From a virus, in the IMG/VR virus record IMGVR_UViG_3300037178_000042, positions 1 through 20,497 of that record: a DNA stretch of 20,497 bases. One strand, given 5' to 3'. The translations under genes and the position numbers were made by a program. The notes beneath the pieces are model-generated. The model was given only the letters and a program-made list of their open reading frames with translations, was not told the origin of the DNA and searched no databases. Of this stretch, positions 7,267-15,032 are shown piece by piece (the first letter of the stretch is position 1; each line of letters starts with the position of its first letter).

Positions 7267-7316
7267 CGTGGCACTTCCGGTGAGGTAAGTGCCACGAAGC
7301 GAGGGTATTTCCCTCG
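7267..7316 (+). promoter_or_regulatory. Two hairpins between decoration and connector genes
   Basis: A perfect ten-base inverted repeat has arms at 7267-7276 and 7287-7296 (CGTGGCACTT/AAGTGCCACG) around a 10-base loop. It is followed at once by a second with arms at 7300-7305 and 7311-7316 (CGAGGG/CCCTCG, loop TATTT). The second hairpin ends seven bases before ATG 7324 and leaves no room for a Shine-Dalgarno site. T-runs are absent, so mRNA processing or translational control is more likely than termination. Confidence 0.55.
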
Positions 7317-7323
7317 ACATTTC

Positions 7324-8190
7324 ATGGCTGAACAAGTCTCTAAATACGCGCTCACGACGCTTTCTCGTGTAAAAGACCGCCTCGACATCATCATCCCGGA
7401 CAACGACGCCGTTTTGACGCGCATTATCAATGGCGCCACCGACTACATCGAGCGCGAATGCGGCGAGACCGGCCTTGAAGCATATCCAAACGACGGCCAT
7501 TTCGTGCAAAAGACCTACACGAACGAGGTTTATACCGCACAGGGCAGGAAGCAAGAACGGCTTGTCCTCCGCAATTCGCCCGTCACCTATCTCCTCGTCA
7601 CCGCAAATCTCACACAGGGATCGTCGAGCGTTACCGTCGCGCCCTACACTGGCATCGTCGCCGGGATGCAACTTTACAACATTCAGGGTCTATTCCCGCA
7701 GGGCACCACAGTTTTGACGGTTGGCAGCAGTGGCGCGCTCACCATGAGCCAGCCCGCGAGTGTCACGCAGACGGGGGCTGTGTTCGAGATAAGCGGCCTT
7801 CTATCCTTCCAGTGGCGCGCGGGAACGCCGAGCAATCCGAACTGGACCGATTTTATTCAGGACCAGTACGAGCTCGACCAACAGGGGCACGCTGGAATCA
7901 TCCGCGTATACGGCTCGATTCCCGGCCTCTACAACAACATGATCCGCGCGAGCTACGTCGCAGGGTATCCCGTGGATTGGCAGAACGCCGGCAACGGCTC
8001 CACGCATCAGCTTCCCTCGGACCTTACAAGCCTCTGCGAAAACATCGTCGTCCGGATCTACAAGCGCCGCCAGCTCGACGGGAAGGCGAGCGAGGCAATA
8101 CAGGGCGCGACCACCGCGTGGAGGGACCAGCTCGACGCCCTTGACCGGAATGTCATCAATAATTACCGCCGCGTCGGCAACATTTTCTGA
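7324..8190 (+). CDS. Head-tail connector (gp6-like) with inserted beta domain
   Basis: The N-terminus (residues 8-70, YALTTLSRVKDRLDIIIPDNDAVLTRIINGATDYIERECG) matches the helical start of HK97 gp6-like connectors, which form the ring beneath the portal. Typical family members have about 100-200 residues; this one has 288. The extra length includes a beta insertion at about residues 98-160 (SSSVTVAPYTGIVAGMQLYN ... GTTVLTVGSSGALTMSQPASV), of the 'G-x-x-x-V-T-V-x-x-x-x-G-L-x-x-G-M' kind found in many phage structural proteins. The C-terminal part (LPSDLTSLCENIVVRIYKRR) returns to the connector pattern. It precedes the gp10-like gene, as in HK97-type phages. Confidence 0.78.
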   Translation: MAEQVSKYALTTLSRVKDRLDIIIPDNDAVLTRIINGATDYIERECGETGLEAYPNDGHFVQKTYTNEVYTAQGRKQERLVLRNSPVTYLLVTANLTQGSSSVTVAPYTGIVAGMQLYNIQGLFPQGTTVLTVGSSGALTMSQPASVTQTGAVFEISGLLSFQWRAGTPSNPNWTDFIQDQYELDQQGHAGIIRVYGSIPGLYNNMIRASYVAGYPVDWQNAGNGSTHQLPSDLTSLCENIVVRIYKRRQLDGKASEAIQGATTAWRDQLDALDRNVINNYRRVGNIF

Positions 8191-8195
8191 CTTCA

Positions 8196-8666
8196 ATGAA
8201 CGGAGCCTCATTCTCAGTTTCAATACCCAACCTCCCTGCCCTACAGGACGCGCTCGCGCAATATCCTGCGATCTCGCAGCCGATCATCCAAAGGGCGATC
8301 GTTGCCGCGCAGGCGATCCTCGCAAAATTCACTACCGCAGCCACAGTCCCGGTAAAGACCGGCTACCTCGTGCAGAACTGGGCGTTCGAAGTCGGCAACC
8401 TCGTGGCACGCTGGTATCCTCGCGCGAGCTACGCCCCCTATGTGGAATTCGGCACCGGGCCGCATGAGATCAAGGCGGTGAACAAGAAGGTCCTCGCTAA
8501 TACCGCTACCGGCCAGATATTCGGCCCCATCGTCCATCACCCCGGCACGAAGGCGAATCCGTTCATGGAACGAATCGTCGCCGGCGCGCAGCCCGACATT
8601 GAGACGCTCTTTGTTCAAGCGCTCAATCAGGTAAACGAAGCGCTAGCATCACAAGCCAATGGCTAA
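8196..8666 (+). CDS. HK97 gp10-like neck protein
   Basis: The 156-residue product shows the HK97 gp10 family pattern. A helical start (LPALQDALAQYPAISQPIIQRAIVAAQAILAKFTTA) is followed by VPVKTGYLVQNWAF, then ASYAPYVEFGTGPHEI and the C-terminal ANPFMERIVAGAQPDIETLF. The VKTGYL..NW and YA.YVEFGTG motifs are the family's hallmarks. The protein completes the head-tail interface between connector and tail terminator. Its end overlaps the next gene by eight bases. No Shine-Dalgarno site precedes ATG 8196. Confidence 0.85.
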   Translation: MNGASFSVSIPNLPALQDALAQYPAISQPIIQRAIVAAQAILAKFTTAATVPVKTGYLVQNWAFEVGNLVARWYPRASYAPYVEFGTGPHEIKAVNKKVLANTATGQIFGPIVHHPGTKANPFMERIVAGAQPDIETLFVQALNQVNEALASQANG

Positions 8667-9129
8667 TACTCCTTCACAAAATATCAAGCAGGCGATGGTG
8701 AACGACCTCCAGTCGCTCGTCTCGTCAGGGACGCTCGGGTCAGTGGTGGCCGATGATTTCACGAAGCTCAATCCGCTTGACCGGACGTGGGGCAAGTTCC
8801 CTGCGGCGCTCGTCATTCCGCCCACCGTCGGCCAGTCGCAATATGAAGACGTCGCAACCAACCTTCGCGAATACACGTGGTACGTCATGGTGGTCACGAC
8901 CCCAGAAAACCTCCCGAAGAACGATCCGACGTACCTTGAAGGGCTGATGGACGCCGTGCTGCAGGTCTTTGACAACGACGTCACTCTTCAGGGAATGGCC
9001 GTAGGAGGCGTAAATCCGGCCATCCTTGACCCGCCCGGACCTGTGAGTAGCGGCAGCGTGACATTCGTAACGATGTACATCACAATTAAGGCAAAGGCCC
9101 TCGTACCGGCCGCAGTGCAACAAACCTAA
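8659..9129 (+). CDS. Putative tail terminator protein
   Basis: Position and size (156 residues, after the gp10-like gene and before the tail tube) match the tail terminator slot of siphoviruses, which caps the tube and joins it to the head. The sequence has a helical start (SQNIKQAMVNDLQSLVSSGTL), a central strand region (KFPAALVIPPTVGQSQYED ... YTWYVMVVTTPEN), a helix (LEGLMDAVLQVFDND) and final strands (GSVTFVTMYITIKAKAL). That alpha/beta order fits the gpU/DUF3168-like fold. Direct homology cannot be judged by eye. The leader (agcatcacaagcca) is A/C-rich. Confidence 0.68.
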   Translation: MANTPSQNIKQAMVNDLQSLVSSGTLGSVVADDFTKLNPLDRTWGKFPAALVIPPTVGQSQYEDVATNLREYTWYVMVVTTPENLPKNDPTYLEGLMDAVLQVFDNDVTLQGMAVGGVNPAILDPPGPVSSGSVTFVTMYITIKAKALVPAAVQQT

Positions 9130-9140
9130 TCACCACATTC

Positions 9141-9389
9141 GTGGACATTCAAGACAAGACGAACAAAATGATGAGCAGTCAAGACGCCGAAAACAAGGAC
9201 GTCCAGCCGACCTATTCGCGCGCGGCGTCTGTCCTTGAGAACGATTATTTCTATCCCGAAGCCAACGGCTATCAGGCTATGACGGTCCGCGCGGCGACCC
9301 GCGAGGACGCGCACGCGATCTATCTCGCCAAACGGAAGCCGGTGAATCCGGAGGAAAAGGTCGGTGAATCAGAAACCATTATCGAATAA
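9141..9389 (+). CDS. Small protein between tail terminator and tail tube
   Basis: This 82-residue charged protein has a central YFYPEANGYQAMTVRAATREDAHAIYLAKRKPV segment that looks like a compact beta-beta-alpha fold. The N-terminus is polar and the C-terminus acidic. The start is taken as GTG 9141, preceded by cctaatcaccacattc, which resembles the leader of the GTG-started protease gene (ctaatcacctatacg). An alternative ATG lies at 9168. It may be a small tail accessory protein. No family is recognised. Confidence 0.6.
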   Translation: MDIQDKTNKMMSSQDAENKDVQPTYSRAASVLENDYFYPEANGYQAMTVRAATREDAHAIYLAKRKPVNPEEKVGESETIIE

Positions 9390-9391
9390 CC

Positions 9392-10396
9392 ATGTCACAA
9401 AAAGGAATAGGTCGGCGGTTTAGCATCGGCATCGCAAAAGAAGTGACTCGCGGAACCGCCATATCGTCGGCCAACCACTGGCTCCCGTTCAGCGACGCAT
9501 CTCTCGACGAGAAGTATGAGAATGTCTCACAGGATGAGGCATACGGAATCATCGAAGATTCGGTAGGCCAGTTTCGCACGAAGAACTGGGCCGAAGGCAC
9601 GCTCAAGGTCCCTCTCACGGACCTCAGCCTGCCGCTCATTCTCTATGCGATGTTCGGCGCGAGCGCGGACAGCACGCATTCCGGCGAAACCGTCGTTTAC
9701 GATCACAAGGCGACCGTGGGGGAGACCGCGCAACACCAGTCGCTCACCCTTTTCATCCACGATCCGCTTTCCGGTGTGGATTACTCGCACGCGCTGGGCG
9801 TTATCCACAAGATGGATCTGGACGTGGAGCTGAAGAAATTCGCGGAGCTTTCTCTTTCCGTGAAGGCCCTCAAGGGCGTGGCGCAGTCCTCCTTCAGCCC
9901 TTCCATCGCGGCAGAGAACCGCTTCCTCCCTCAGTACATGACGTTCAAGTACGCGACCTCGGTCTCCGGCATTTCCGGAGCAACCGCGATCGCCTTGAAG
10001 TCATTCAAGCTTTCGGTGGATGCGAACATCGAGGACGATGACGTGCTCGGCAGCATCGCGCCAATCGACTACCTCAACAAGGAGTTCAAGGTCTCGGGCT
10101 CGCTGGAGGCGATCTGGCAGAACGAGTCGGACTTCAAAACAGTCGCACTCGCGACGCCGAACGTTCCTCAGGCGCTTTCTGTCGTTTTACAGAACACCGA
10201 TGTCAGCATCGGCACCGTTCCGTCGCATCCGACGGTCAATATCACGCTCGATCAGGTCTACTTCACGGCAATATCGCGCCCGATCAAGATCAAGGACCTC
10301 GTCTACCAAACCATAAAGTTCACGGCTACGTATTCAACAGCAAATTCGGAAATGTTGAACATCGTGACCACGAACACCGCAGCCACGAGCGCATAG
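9392..10396 (+). CDS. Major tail tube protein
   Basis: The 334-residue product has the tail tube pattern of siphoviruses. It opens FSIGIAKEVTRGTAISSANHWLPFSDASLDEKYENV, in which a 'G.GREVTRGTA' type opening describes the tube monomer. Beta strands with conserved 'EGTLKVPLTDLSLPLILYAMFG' follow, then 'IALKSFKLSVDANIEDDD' and 'VSGSLEAIWQNESDF'. The last part (VYFTAISRPIKIKDLVYQTIKFTATYS) is the terminal strand pair. It lies directly before the tail assembly chaperone pair and tape measure, the standard order. At 334 residues it is longer than minimal tube proteins and may include an exposed extra domain. Confidence 0.85.
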   Translation: MSQKGIGRRFSIGIAKEVTRGTAISSANHWLPFSDASLDEKYENVSQDEAYGIIEDSVGQFRTKNWAEGTLKVPLTDLSLPLILYAMFGASADSTHSGETVVYDHKATVGETAQHQSLTLFIHDPLSGVDYSHALGVIHKMDLDVELKKFAELSLSVKALKGVAQSSFSPSIAAENRFLPQYMTFKYATSVSGISGATAIALKSFKLSVDANIEDDDVLGSIAPIDYLNKEFKVSGSLEAIWQNESDFKTVALATPNVPQALSVVLQNTDVSIGTVPSHPTVNITLDQVYFTAISRPIKIKDLVYQTIKFTATYSTANSEMLNIVTTNTAATSA

Positions 10397-10424
10397 CCAA
10401 ATTAACGACAAAACCCTCACCACA

Positions 10425-10724
10425 ATGCCAGAACGCAAGACAAATACAGTGACCACGCCTTCCAACCACACCGTTGAACTCAAGGAATACATCTCCGCAG
10501 GGGAGTTTCTCGACATCAACGACGCGAAGCAGGGCGAGGAGCTTTCTAAGAACGAGCTCGCAAAACGCCTCGTCGGCGTCGCCATCGTTTCGATTGACGG
10601 CAAGACCGATGACATCCCCAATGCTCTCCGTGCGCTTCCCCTCGCGGATTATCTCTTCCTCAGCAAGGAAGTGACCAAGATCGTGAACGGGGATTTTACG
10701 GAGGCGAAGACTCAGCCGAATTAA
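10425..10724 (+). CDS. Tail assembly chaperone, short product (gpG-like)
   Basis: The 99-residue protein sits between tube and tape measure, the fixed place of the tail assembly chaperone. Its sequence (VELKEYISAGEFLDINDAK, LAKRLVGVAIVSIDGKTDDIPNALRALPLADYLFLSKEVTKIVNG) fits the G-type chaperone of many siphoviruses. It ends at TAA 10722-10724. An overlapping -1 frame continues for another 185 bases, so most likely a fraction of ribosomes shift to make the longer GT-type product. The leader is A/C-rich (gacaaaaccctcaccaca). Confidence 0.82.
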   Translation: MPERKTNTVTTPSNHTVELKEYISAGEFLDINDAKQGEELSKNELAKRLVGVAIVSIDGKTDDIPNALRALPLADYLFLSKEVTKIVNGDFTEAKTQPN

Positions 10725-10909
10725 TTTGGCATGAGTTCTTCGCCATCGGCCGCGCCTATCTCTCTCCCGAACTGAAGGGCGTTCTTCTCTGTCGGGAGAT
10801 GAAATGGTCGTGGGAGACCTACCGCTCGCAGCCCCAATGGCTCATAGCGAATCTGCTTCTCATACTCCAAAGCGAGGCGGAGGAAGCTGAACGCAAGTCG
10901 AAGCACTGA
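10697..10909 (+). CDS. Frameshift extension of the tail assembly chaperone (gpT-like)
   Basis: The -1 frame has no start codon of its own near its beginning but reads well: ELIWHEFFAIGRAYLSPELKGVLLCREMKW and then a helical, Glu/Lys-rich end, stopping at TGA 10907-10909. The 'WHEFFAIGR.YLSPEL' to 'SQPQWLIANLLLILQSEAEE' pattern is typical of T extensions. A classic XXXYYYZ slippery heptamer is absent in the overlap. The best candidate is the T4 run at 10694-10697, where a tRNA on TTT can slip back one base onto TTT; slipping there gives a 161-residue fusion (91 plus 70). Programmed frameshifting at this locus is well established in tailed phages; the exact site is inference. Confidence 0.7.
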   Translation, partial: YGGEDSAELIWHEFFAIGRAYLSPELKGVLLCREMKWSWETYRSQPQWLIANLLLILQSEAEEAERKSKH

Positions 10910-10934
10910 CCTTGCAAAGGCAACGTCAATATGT

Positions 10935-10973
10935 CTTAGTTAAGGAGGTCGAAATCAAACAAACATAACTAAG
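10935..10973 (+). promoter_or_regulatory. Hairpin holding an orphan Shine-Dalgarno sequence
   Basis: Perfect eight-base arms CTTAGTTA (10935-10942) and TAACTAAG (10966-10973) enclose a 23-base loop that begins AGGAGGTC. Together with the arm this makes TAAGGAGGT (10941-10949), a full complement of the usual 16S anti-Shine-Dalgarno sequence. No start codon lies 5-12 bases downstream; the next ATG is 31 bases away at 10981. It may be a standby or regulatory site for the small membrane gene or the tape measure. Confidence 0.45.
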
Positions 10974-10980
10974 CAAACAG

Positions 10981-11127
10981 ATGCAAGAAGCACTTGCTGT
11001 CCTTCTAACCATTGCCGTGCTCGTCGTCATTGCGAGTCCGTTCGCCCTCATCATTTTCGGGGCGATTTATCGGGCAAAGCAACATAAGAAGGTATGGGAC
11101 GCGGCAGACAAATACATCCACTCATAG
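10981..11127 (+). CDS. Small single-pass membrane protein before the tape measure
   Basis: The 48-residue product is nearly all one hydrophobic helix (ALAVLLTIAVLVVIASPFALIIFGAIY, about residues 5-30), followed by a basic then mixed tail (RAKQHKKVWDAADKYIHS). It ends at TAG 11125-11127, and the tape measure ATG follows after a single CGC codon in the same frame. It could be a holin-like or regulatory peptide. Alternatively, read through at the TAG, it would become an N-terminal membrane segment of the tape measure. The leader is A/C-rich (cataactaagcaaacag). Confidence 0.6.
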   Translation: MQEALAVLLTIAVLVVIASPFALIIFGAIYRAKQHKKVWDAADKYIHS

Positions 11128-11130
11128 CGC

Positions 11131-12939
11131 ATGGAGTCCGAGCTTGAGATCCTCATATCCGCTGTCGATGAAGCTTCGGGAACGATAGCCGAAGTTGGCG
11201 ACTCAGTTGCGGGGATGGCCGATCAGGTCACCACATCTACCGGCGCGGCCGCCGACAGCTTCGCCGAGTTCGGACTGCAGGTGGATGAAACCACTGGCGA
11301 AATAACGAATGCACTGCTCACACAGGAGCAGTCTTTTGCGCTCTGCGCCGACATGGTAAATGCGTCGACGGCAGAAATGGAAGACCTCATGGTGGAGGAG
11401 GGAATCTCCGCGACGGAAGCCGCGGCCGTCATTACAGAGGCGAACGCGACCATCGCATCGTCGAGCGAAGCGGCAAGCACGGCGTCGGCCGGCGCGTATG
11501 CAGGACTTGCGGCGATCGCCGGAATAGGCTTCTTGGCGATCGCGAATGTAATAAAAGACGCCGTTTCGTCGGCCCAGCAATGGGACGAGACCTCCGCCCA
11601 GATCGCGCAAATTCTCAAAGACACCGGATCGTCCATCCCGCTTTCGCAGATTCAGGCGTATGCCCAGCAGGTGCAGGCCACGACGCTTTTCACGCAGCAG
11701 GATGTTCTTTCGTCCGAGGCGCTCATCGTGAGCCACACCCAGCTACAAGGTTCTTACCAAGAGACGACCGTCTTGGCGGCCGACCTCGCGACCAAAATGG
11801 GCAGCGATCTTCCGAACGCGACCCGTATGCTCACGAATGCCCTCACCGATCCTGTCGCGGGACTGAACCAGCTCATCCGTCAGGGCAATATCGACTTCCC
11901 GGCCGCCACCGTCACCATGATCGAGAACATGGCGAAGGCGGGCGACACCGCGGGCGCGGATGCCGTGATTCTCCAGACGCTCCAGAATTCCATCGGCGGC
12001 GTGGCTCAGGCGGCTGCAGGTGCGCCCGGCGCGGCGCTCACGCAGCTCAGCAACCGGCTCACTGCCCTAAGGACCGTGATCGGAAATGACCTCCTGCCGC
12101 TCCTCGACGCGGTTGCAAGGGACCTTGAACCCGTCATTCAGGACGTCAGCAATTGGGCTGAGGCACACCCGAAGCTCACCGATGCCATCGTGCTCGGCAC
12201 TGCGGCGCTCACCGGACTGCTCCTTGTCGTCGGCCTCATCGGTGTCGCAATCATCACCGTGACGCCGGTCGTTGAGGCAATAGGCGTCGTCATCGCGGCG
12301 CTGAGCGGCCCCGTTGGCATCGCGATCCTCATAATCGCCGCCCTCACTGCGCTCATCATCTCGAACTGGACGCTTATTCAAAGCGTCACCGAGACCATCT
12401 GGAACGGCATTTACACATATTTCGTCGGGGGATGGGAGCTGGAGAAAAACCTCTTCGCCTCGGCGCTCGACGACATATCTCACATCTGGGAATCCGCATG
12501 GACCGACATGAGCGCCTTTTTGGGGAACATCTGGAGCACCATCCAGAACACCGTCAAGACGGGCGTCGATTATGTCATTTCAGCCATCAACGGCTTCATC
12601 AACGCGCTCGACGCGATCCGCATTTCAATACCTTCAATTTCCATTCCCGGCACGAAGCTCGCCACGCCCGCCATCAACCTCGGCTTCTCGATCCCCGACA
12701 TTCCGATGCTTGCCGCGGGAGGTTTCGTCACGCAGCCCACGCTCGCGATCATCGGCGAAGCCGGTCCGGAGGCGGTTGTGCCCCTCTCACAGATGGGCGC
12801 GGCCGGCGCCGGCGGTCAGCAGATCGTCATAAACGTGAACGGCGGCCTCTTCTTAAACCCACAAACCGTGAAGCAACTTGCGGACTATATCGCGAAAAGC
12901 ATCAACACGCAGGTCCGAGTCACGAACTATCGCACCTGA
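11131..12939 (+). CDS. Tape measure protein
   Basis: At 602 residues it is the longest protein entirely within the window and lies directly after the tail chaperone pair. It starts with a helical region (ELEILISAVDEASGTIAEVGDSVAGMADQ), which is usual for tape measures. A hydrophobic segment lies near residues 120-145 (AGLAAIAGIGFLAIANVI) and a long hydrophobic block at about 353-414 (LTGLLLVVGLIGVAIITV ... AILIIAALTALII). The C-terminus has the family's characteristic AAGGFVTQPTLAIIGEAGPEAVVPL region (about residues 530-552). It fixes tail length and helps DNA cross the cell envelope. At about 0.15 nm per residue, 602 residues would predict a tail near 90 nm; that rule is approximate. Confidence 0.93.
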   Translation: MESELEILISAVDEASGTIAEVGDSVAGMADQVTTSTGAAADSFAEFGLQVDETTGEITNALLTQEQSFALCADMVNASTAEMEDLMVEEGISATEAAAVITEANATIASSSEAASTASAGAYAGLAAIAGIGFLAIANVIKDAVSSAQQWDETSAQIAQILKDTGSSIPLSQIQAYAQQVQATTLFTQQDVLSSEALIVSHTQLQGSYQETTVLAADLATKMGSDLPNATRMLTNALTDPVAGLNQLIRQGNIDFPAATVTMIENMAKAGDTAGADAVILQTLQNSIGGVAQAAAGAPGAALTQLSNRLTALRTVIGNDLLPLLDAVARDLEPVIQDVSNWAEAHPKLTDAIVLGTAALTGLLLVVGLIGVAIITVTPVVEAIGVVIAALSGPVGIAILIIAALTALIISNWTLIQSVTETIWNGIYTYFVGGWELEKNLFASALDDISHIWESAWTDMSAFLGNIWSTIQNTVKTGVDYVISAINGFINALDAIRISIPSISIPGTKLATPAINLGFSIPDIPMLAAGGFVTQPTLAIIGEAGPEAVVPLSQMGAAGAGGQQIVINVNGGLFLNPQTVKQLADYIAKSINTQVRVTNYRT

Positions 12940-12942
12940 TCC

Positions 12943-14454
12943 ATGGCCAACCCCGTCAAGATCCTCGACAACGGGACCGACATCTCCAAATCCGTCGATT
13001 GGAAGAGTATCGACGCTGTTTCGGTATTGACGAAGGAGACCGGCACTTTCAAATTCAATATCCGACAGGGCGTCGGTCAGACCTATCCCGCGAAGACCAT
13101 TCCCGTCATAGGCGACACGATCTAGCTCTACGACTCTACCGGCATCATCTGGGGCGGCACATGCACCGAGGTAGAGCCGATCATCTCGGGACTCCTAATC
13201 ACGTGGCAAGTCACAGCAACCGACTGGAGATTTTTGCTCGACGGAACTTTGGTCAAAAAGAACTACTCCGGTATGGATCCCGCCGACATCGTGGCGGACA
13301 TCATTAATACGTTTTGCTCGGGCAAGGGCTTCAATCTCGACGGCGTCCAGCGCGGGAATTTCCTCGTCGAGACGATCAAGTTCAATTACCAGCAGCCGTC
13401 GAAAGCCCTCCAGTCCCTCGCGAAGCTCATCGGGTGGGACTGGTTCATCGGCCCCGATAAGACCGTTTATTTCTTTCTCGGCGACGTGGACGACGGCGAT
13501 GGAGGCGGCGCGGTCGGGGACGGTGGCGTGGCCCCGATCACCGTTGACGCGACCTCCGGCGAAGTGGAGTGGAACTCGCTCGACATAGACCTCCAGATCA
13601 CGAACATGCAGAACTCGGTGTACGTGATCGGCGGCACGCTGCCGGTCATGTTCACCGCCTCCAACACGAACGATGTATATCCGACGAACGGCACTGCCAA
13701 TACCTTCCCTGTCGCTTATGCATATAGCTCGGATACGATTGTCGTGCTCTTGAACGGCGTGCCGCAGAGCGTCGGCGTCCTGAATCAGGTGACCGACCCT
13801 TCGACTGTGGACGTGCTCTACAGCGACTCCGGGCGATTCATTCAGTTCACTGCGGGCGCGCCTTCGAGTGGACAGGTAGTGAAGATCTTTGGCACTGCGC
13901 AGGTCCCGATCGTGGCACACGCCCAGAACTCAGAGAGTATCGCCCTCTACGGCGAGCGGCAGGGGGTGGTGACCGATTCCACGATCACGTCCGTTCCCGA
14001 AGCTCAACTACGCGCGCAGGCGCAGATCCTCCAGTTCGGCCATCCCGTGTACGACGTGAAGTTCAATACCCTCATTCCCGGCTGCCAGATCGGCCAGACG
14101 ATCAAGGTGAACGTCCCTGCGATGGGGATCACCAATTACAACCTTGTCATCAAGCGCATCGAGGCTGTCGGTTACGCGCCCGGCGACGACAATTTGAATA
14201 TCGACGGGATGCTCGAATACCAGATCGAATGCATCGGCTCAGACACGGTGACCTTCACCGACCTTATGACGACGATTTTGCAGCAGGAACAGACTCAAAC
14301 CGATGTGTCCGACGACACGATCACCGAGAACCTCGAAGAGGCCGATGAGGCACTCGACCTTACCGACACCGTGACTGTCACTGCCGGATCTCGGCCGTAT
14401 GAGTACGGCCCGACTTCTCCACAAGCCCGCTATGGTTTCGCAGTCTATTTGTAA
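12943..14454 (+). CDS. Tail hub/baseplate-type protein interrupted by an in-frame amber codon
   Basis: One frame runs from ATG 12943 to TAA 14452-14454 and is open except for a single TAG at 13123-13125 (codon 61). Read across it gives 503 residues: MANPVKILDNGTDISKSVDW, then PVIGDTI(*)LYDSTGIIWGGT, later LAKLIGWDWFIGPDKTVYFF, a Gly/Asp-rich linker (about codons 183-205) and a long beta region (LRAQAQILQFGHPVYDVKF). The 'IGD.I.LYD..G.I.WGG' strand pattern is continuous across the stop, and Gln (CAG to TAG) fits the site well. No Shine-Dalgarno site or ATG follows within 100 bases; the nearest usable restart is a TTG at 13234. It probably forms the hub or a distal tail piece. Whether the TAG is a mutation, a sequencing or assembly error, or suppressed is unresolved. 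Confidence 0.75.
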
Positions 14455-14477
14455 CTATACTGATTACATACTATCTA

Positions 14478-15032
14478 ATGAAAGAAGGACTAAAGGTTTC
14501 AGGAAAGATCACCATCCGCTCACACCCCGCAGGGACGCTTCATCTCTATCAGAGCCTCGTAGACTTGGGAAAAGTGGCGCTCGCGCGTGAGCTTCTCGCC
14601 GACGGAGAAGTGGAAGTAGAACAAGAGAATCTGATCGTCGATTCCTCCAACTACGGCATCGACATCCTCGTGCAATACCTTATCAGCGCTTTCATAGGCT
14701 CGTTCAACTTCCCGCTGGGCATCGCGTGGGGCGAGATTGGCACCGGCAGCACGACCCCGAGTGCCGGCGACACCGGCCTCACATCCCCCACGAACCGCGC
14801 GGCGGTCTCCTATGCCGCCGATTTTGGCCTGAACACCGCGCAGCTCCAGTTCTTCTTTCCGGACGCTGTCCTTGCGAATGAAACGTATTACGAATGCGGC
14901 TCGTTCATCGGTGGCGACGCCACAATCGGCACCGGCAATATGTTCAACCACGCGCTCTTCGCCACGCCATATTCAAAGTCCTCGGGTTCAGACACGACTT
15001 TGGAAATAGACATAAGCTTTGCAAATTCATGA
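14478..15032 (+). CDS. Phage tail/baseplate structural protein
   Basis: The 184-residue protein has a helical N-terminal part (TLHLYQSLVDLGKVALARELL) and a beta-rich region with the recurrent phage motif GEIGTGSTTPSAGDTGLTSPT, followed by AVLANETYYECGSFIG, MFNHALFATPYSKSSGSDT and LEIDISF. The 'GTGTT.P...DT.L' to 'E.G.f' to 'mfNha.F...Ks..dtL.i...i.F' order is found in many tail fibre or baseplate proteins. It lies between the hub and the receptor-binding candidate. The preceding bases (aactatactgattacatactatcta) are AT-rich and might hold a weak promoter, but the spacing is poor. Its stop overlaps the next ATG (ATGA). Confidence 0.68.
   Translation: MKEGLKVSGKITIRSHPAGTLHLYQSLVDLGKVALARELLADGEVEVEQENLIVDSSNYGIDILVQYLISAFIGSFNFPLGIAWGEIGTGSTTPSAGDTGLTSPTNRAAVSYAADFGLNTAQLQFFFPDAVLANETYYECGSFIGGDATIGTGNMFNHALFATPYSKSSGSDTTLEIDISFANS

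Noticed and set aside
13195-13920. Minus-strand frame of 241 codons opposite the hub gene
   Set aside because: It is Arg/His-rich in composition, lies wholly inside a convincing plus-strand structural gene, and is a shadow of codon bias.
14440-14478. AT-rich stretch before the tail gene as a promoter
   Set aside because: TATACT-like and TTGTAA-like boxes exist, but spacing to each other or to the ATG is poor, so I do not call it.
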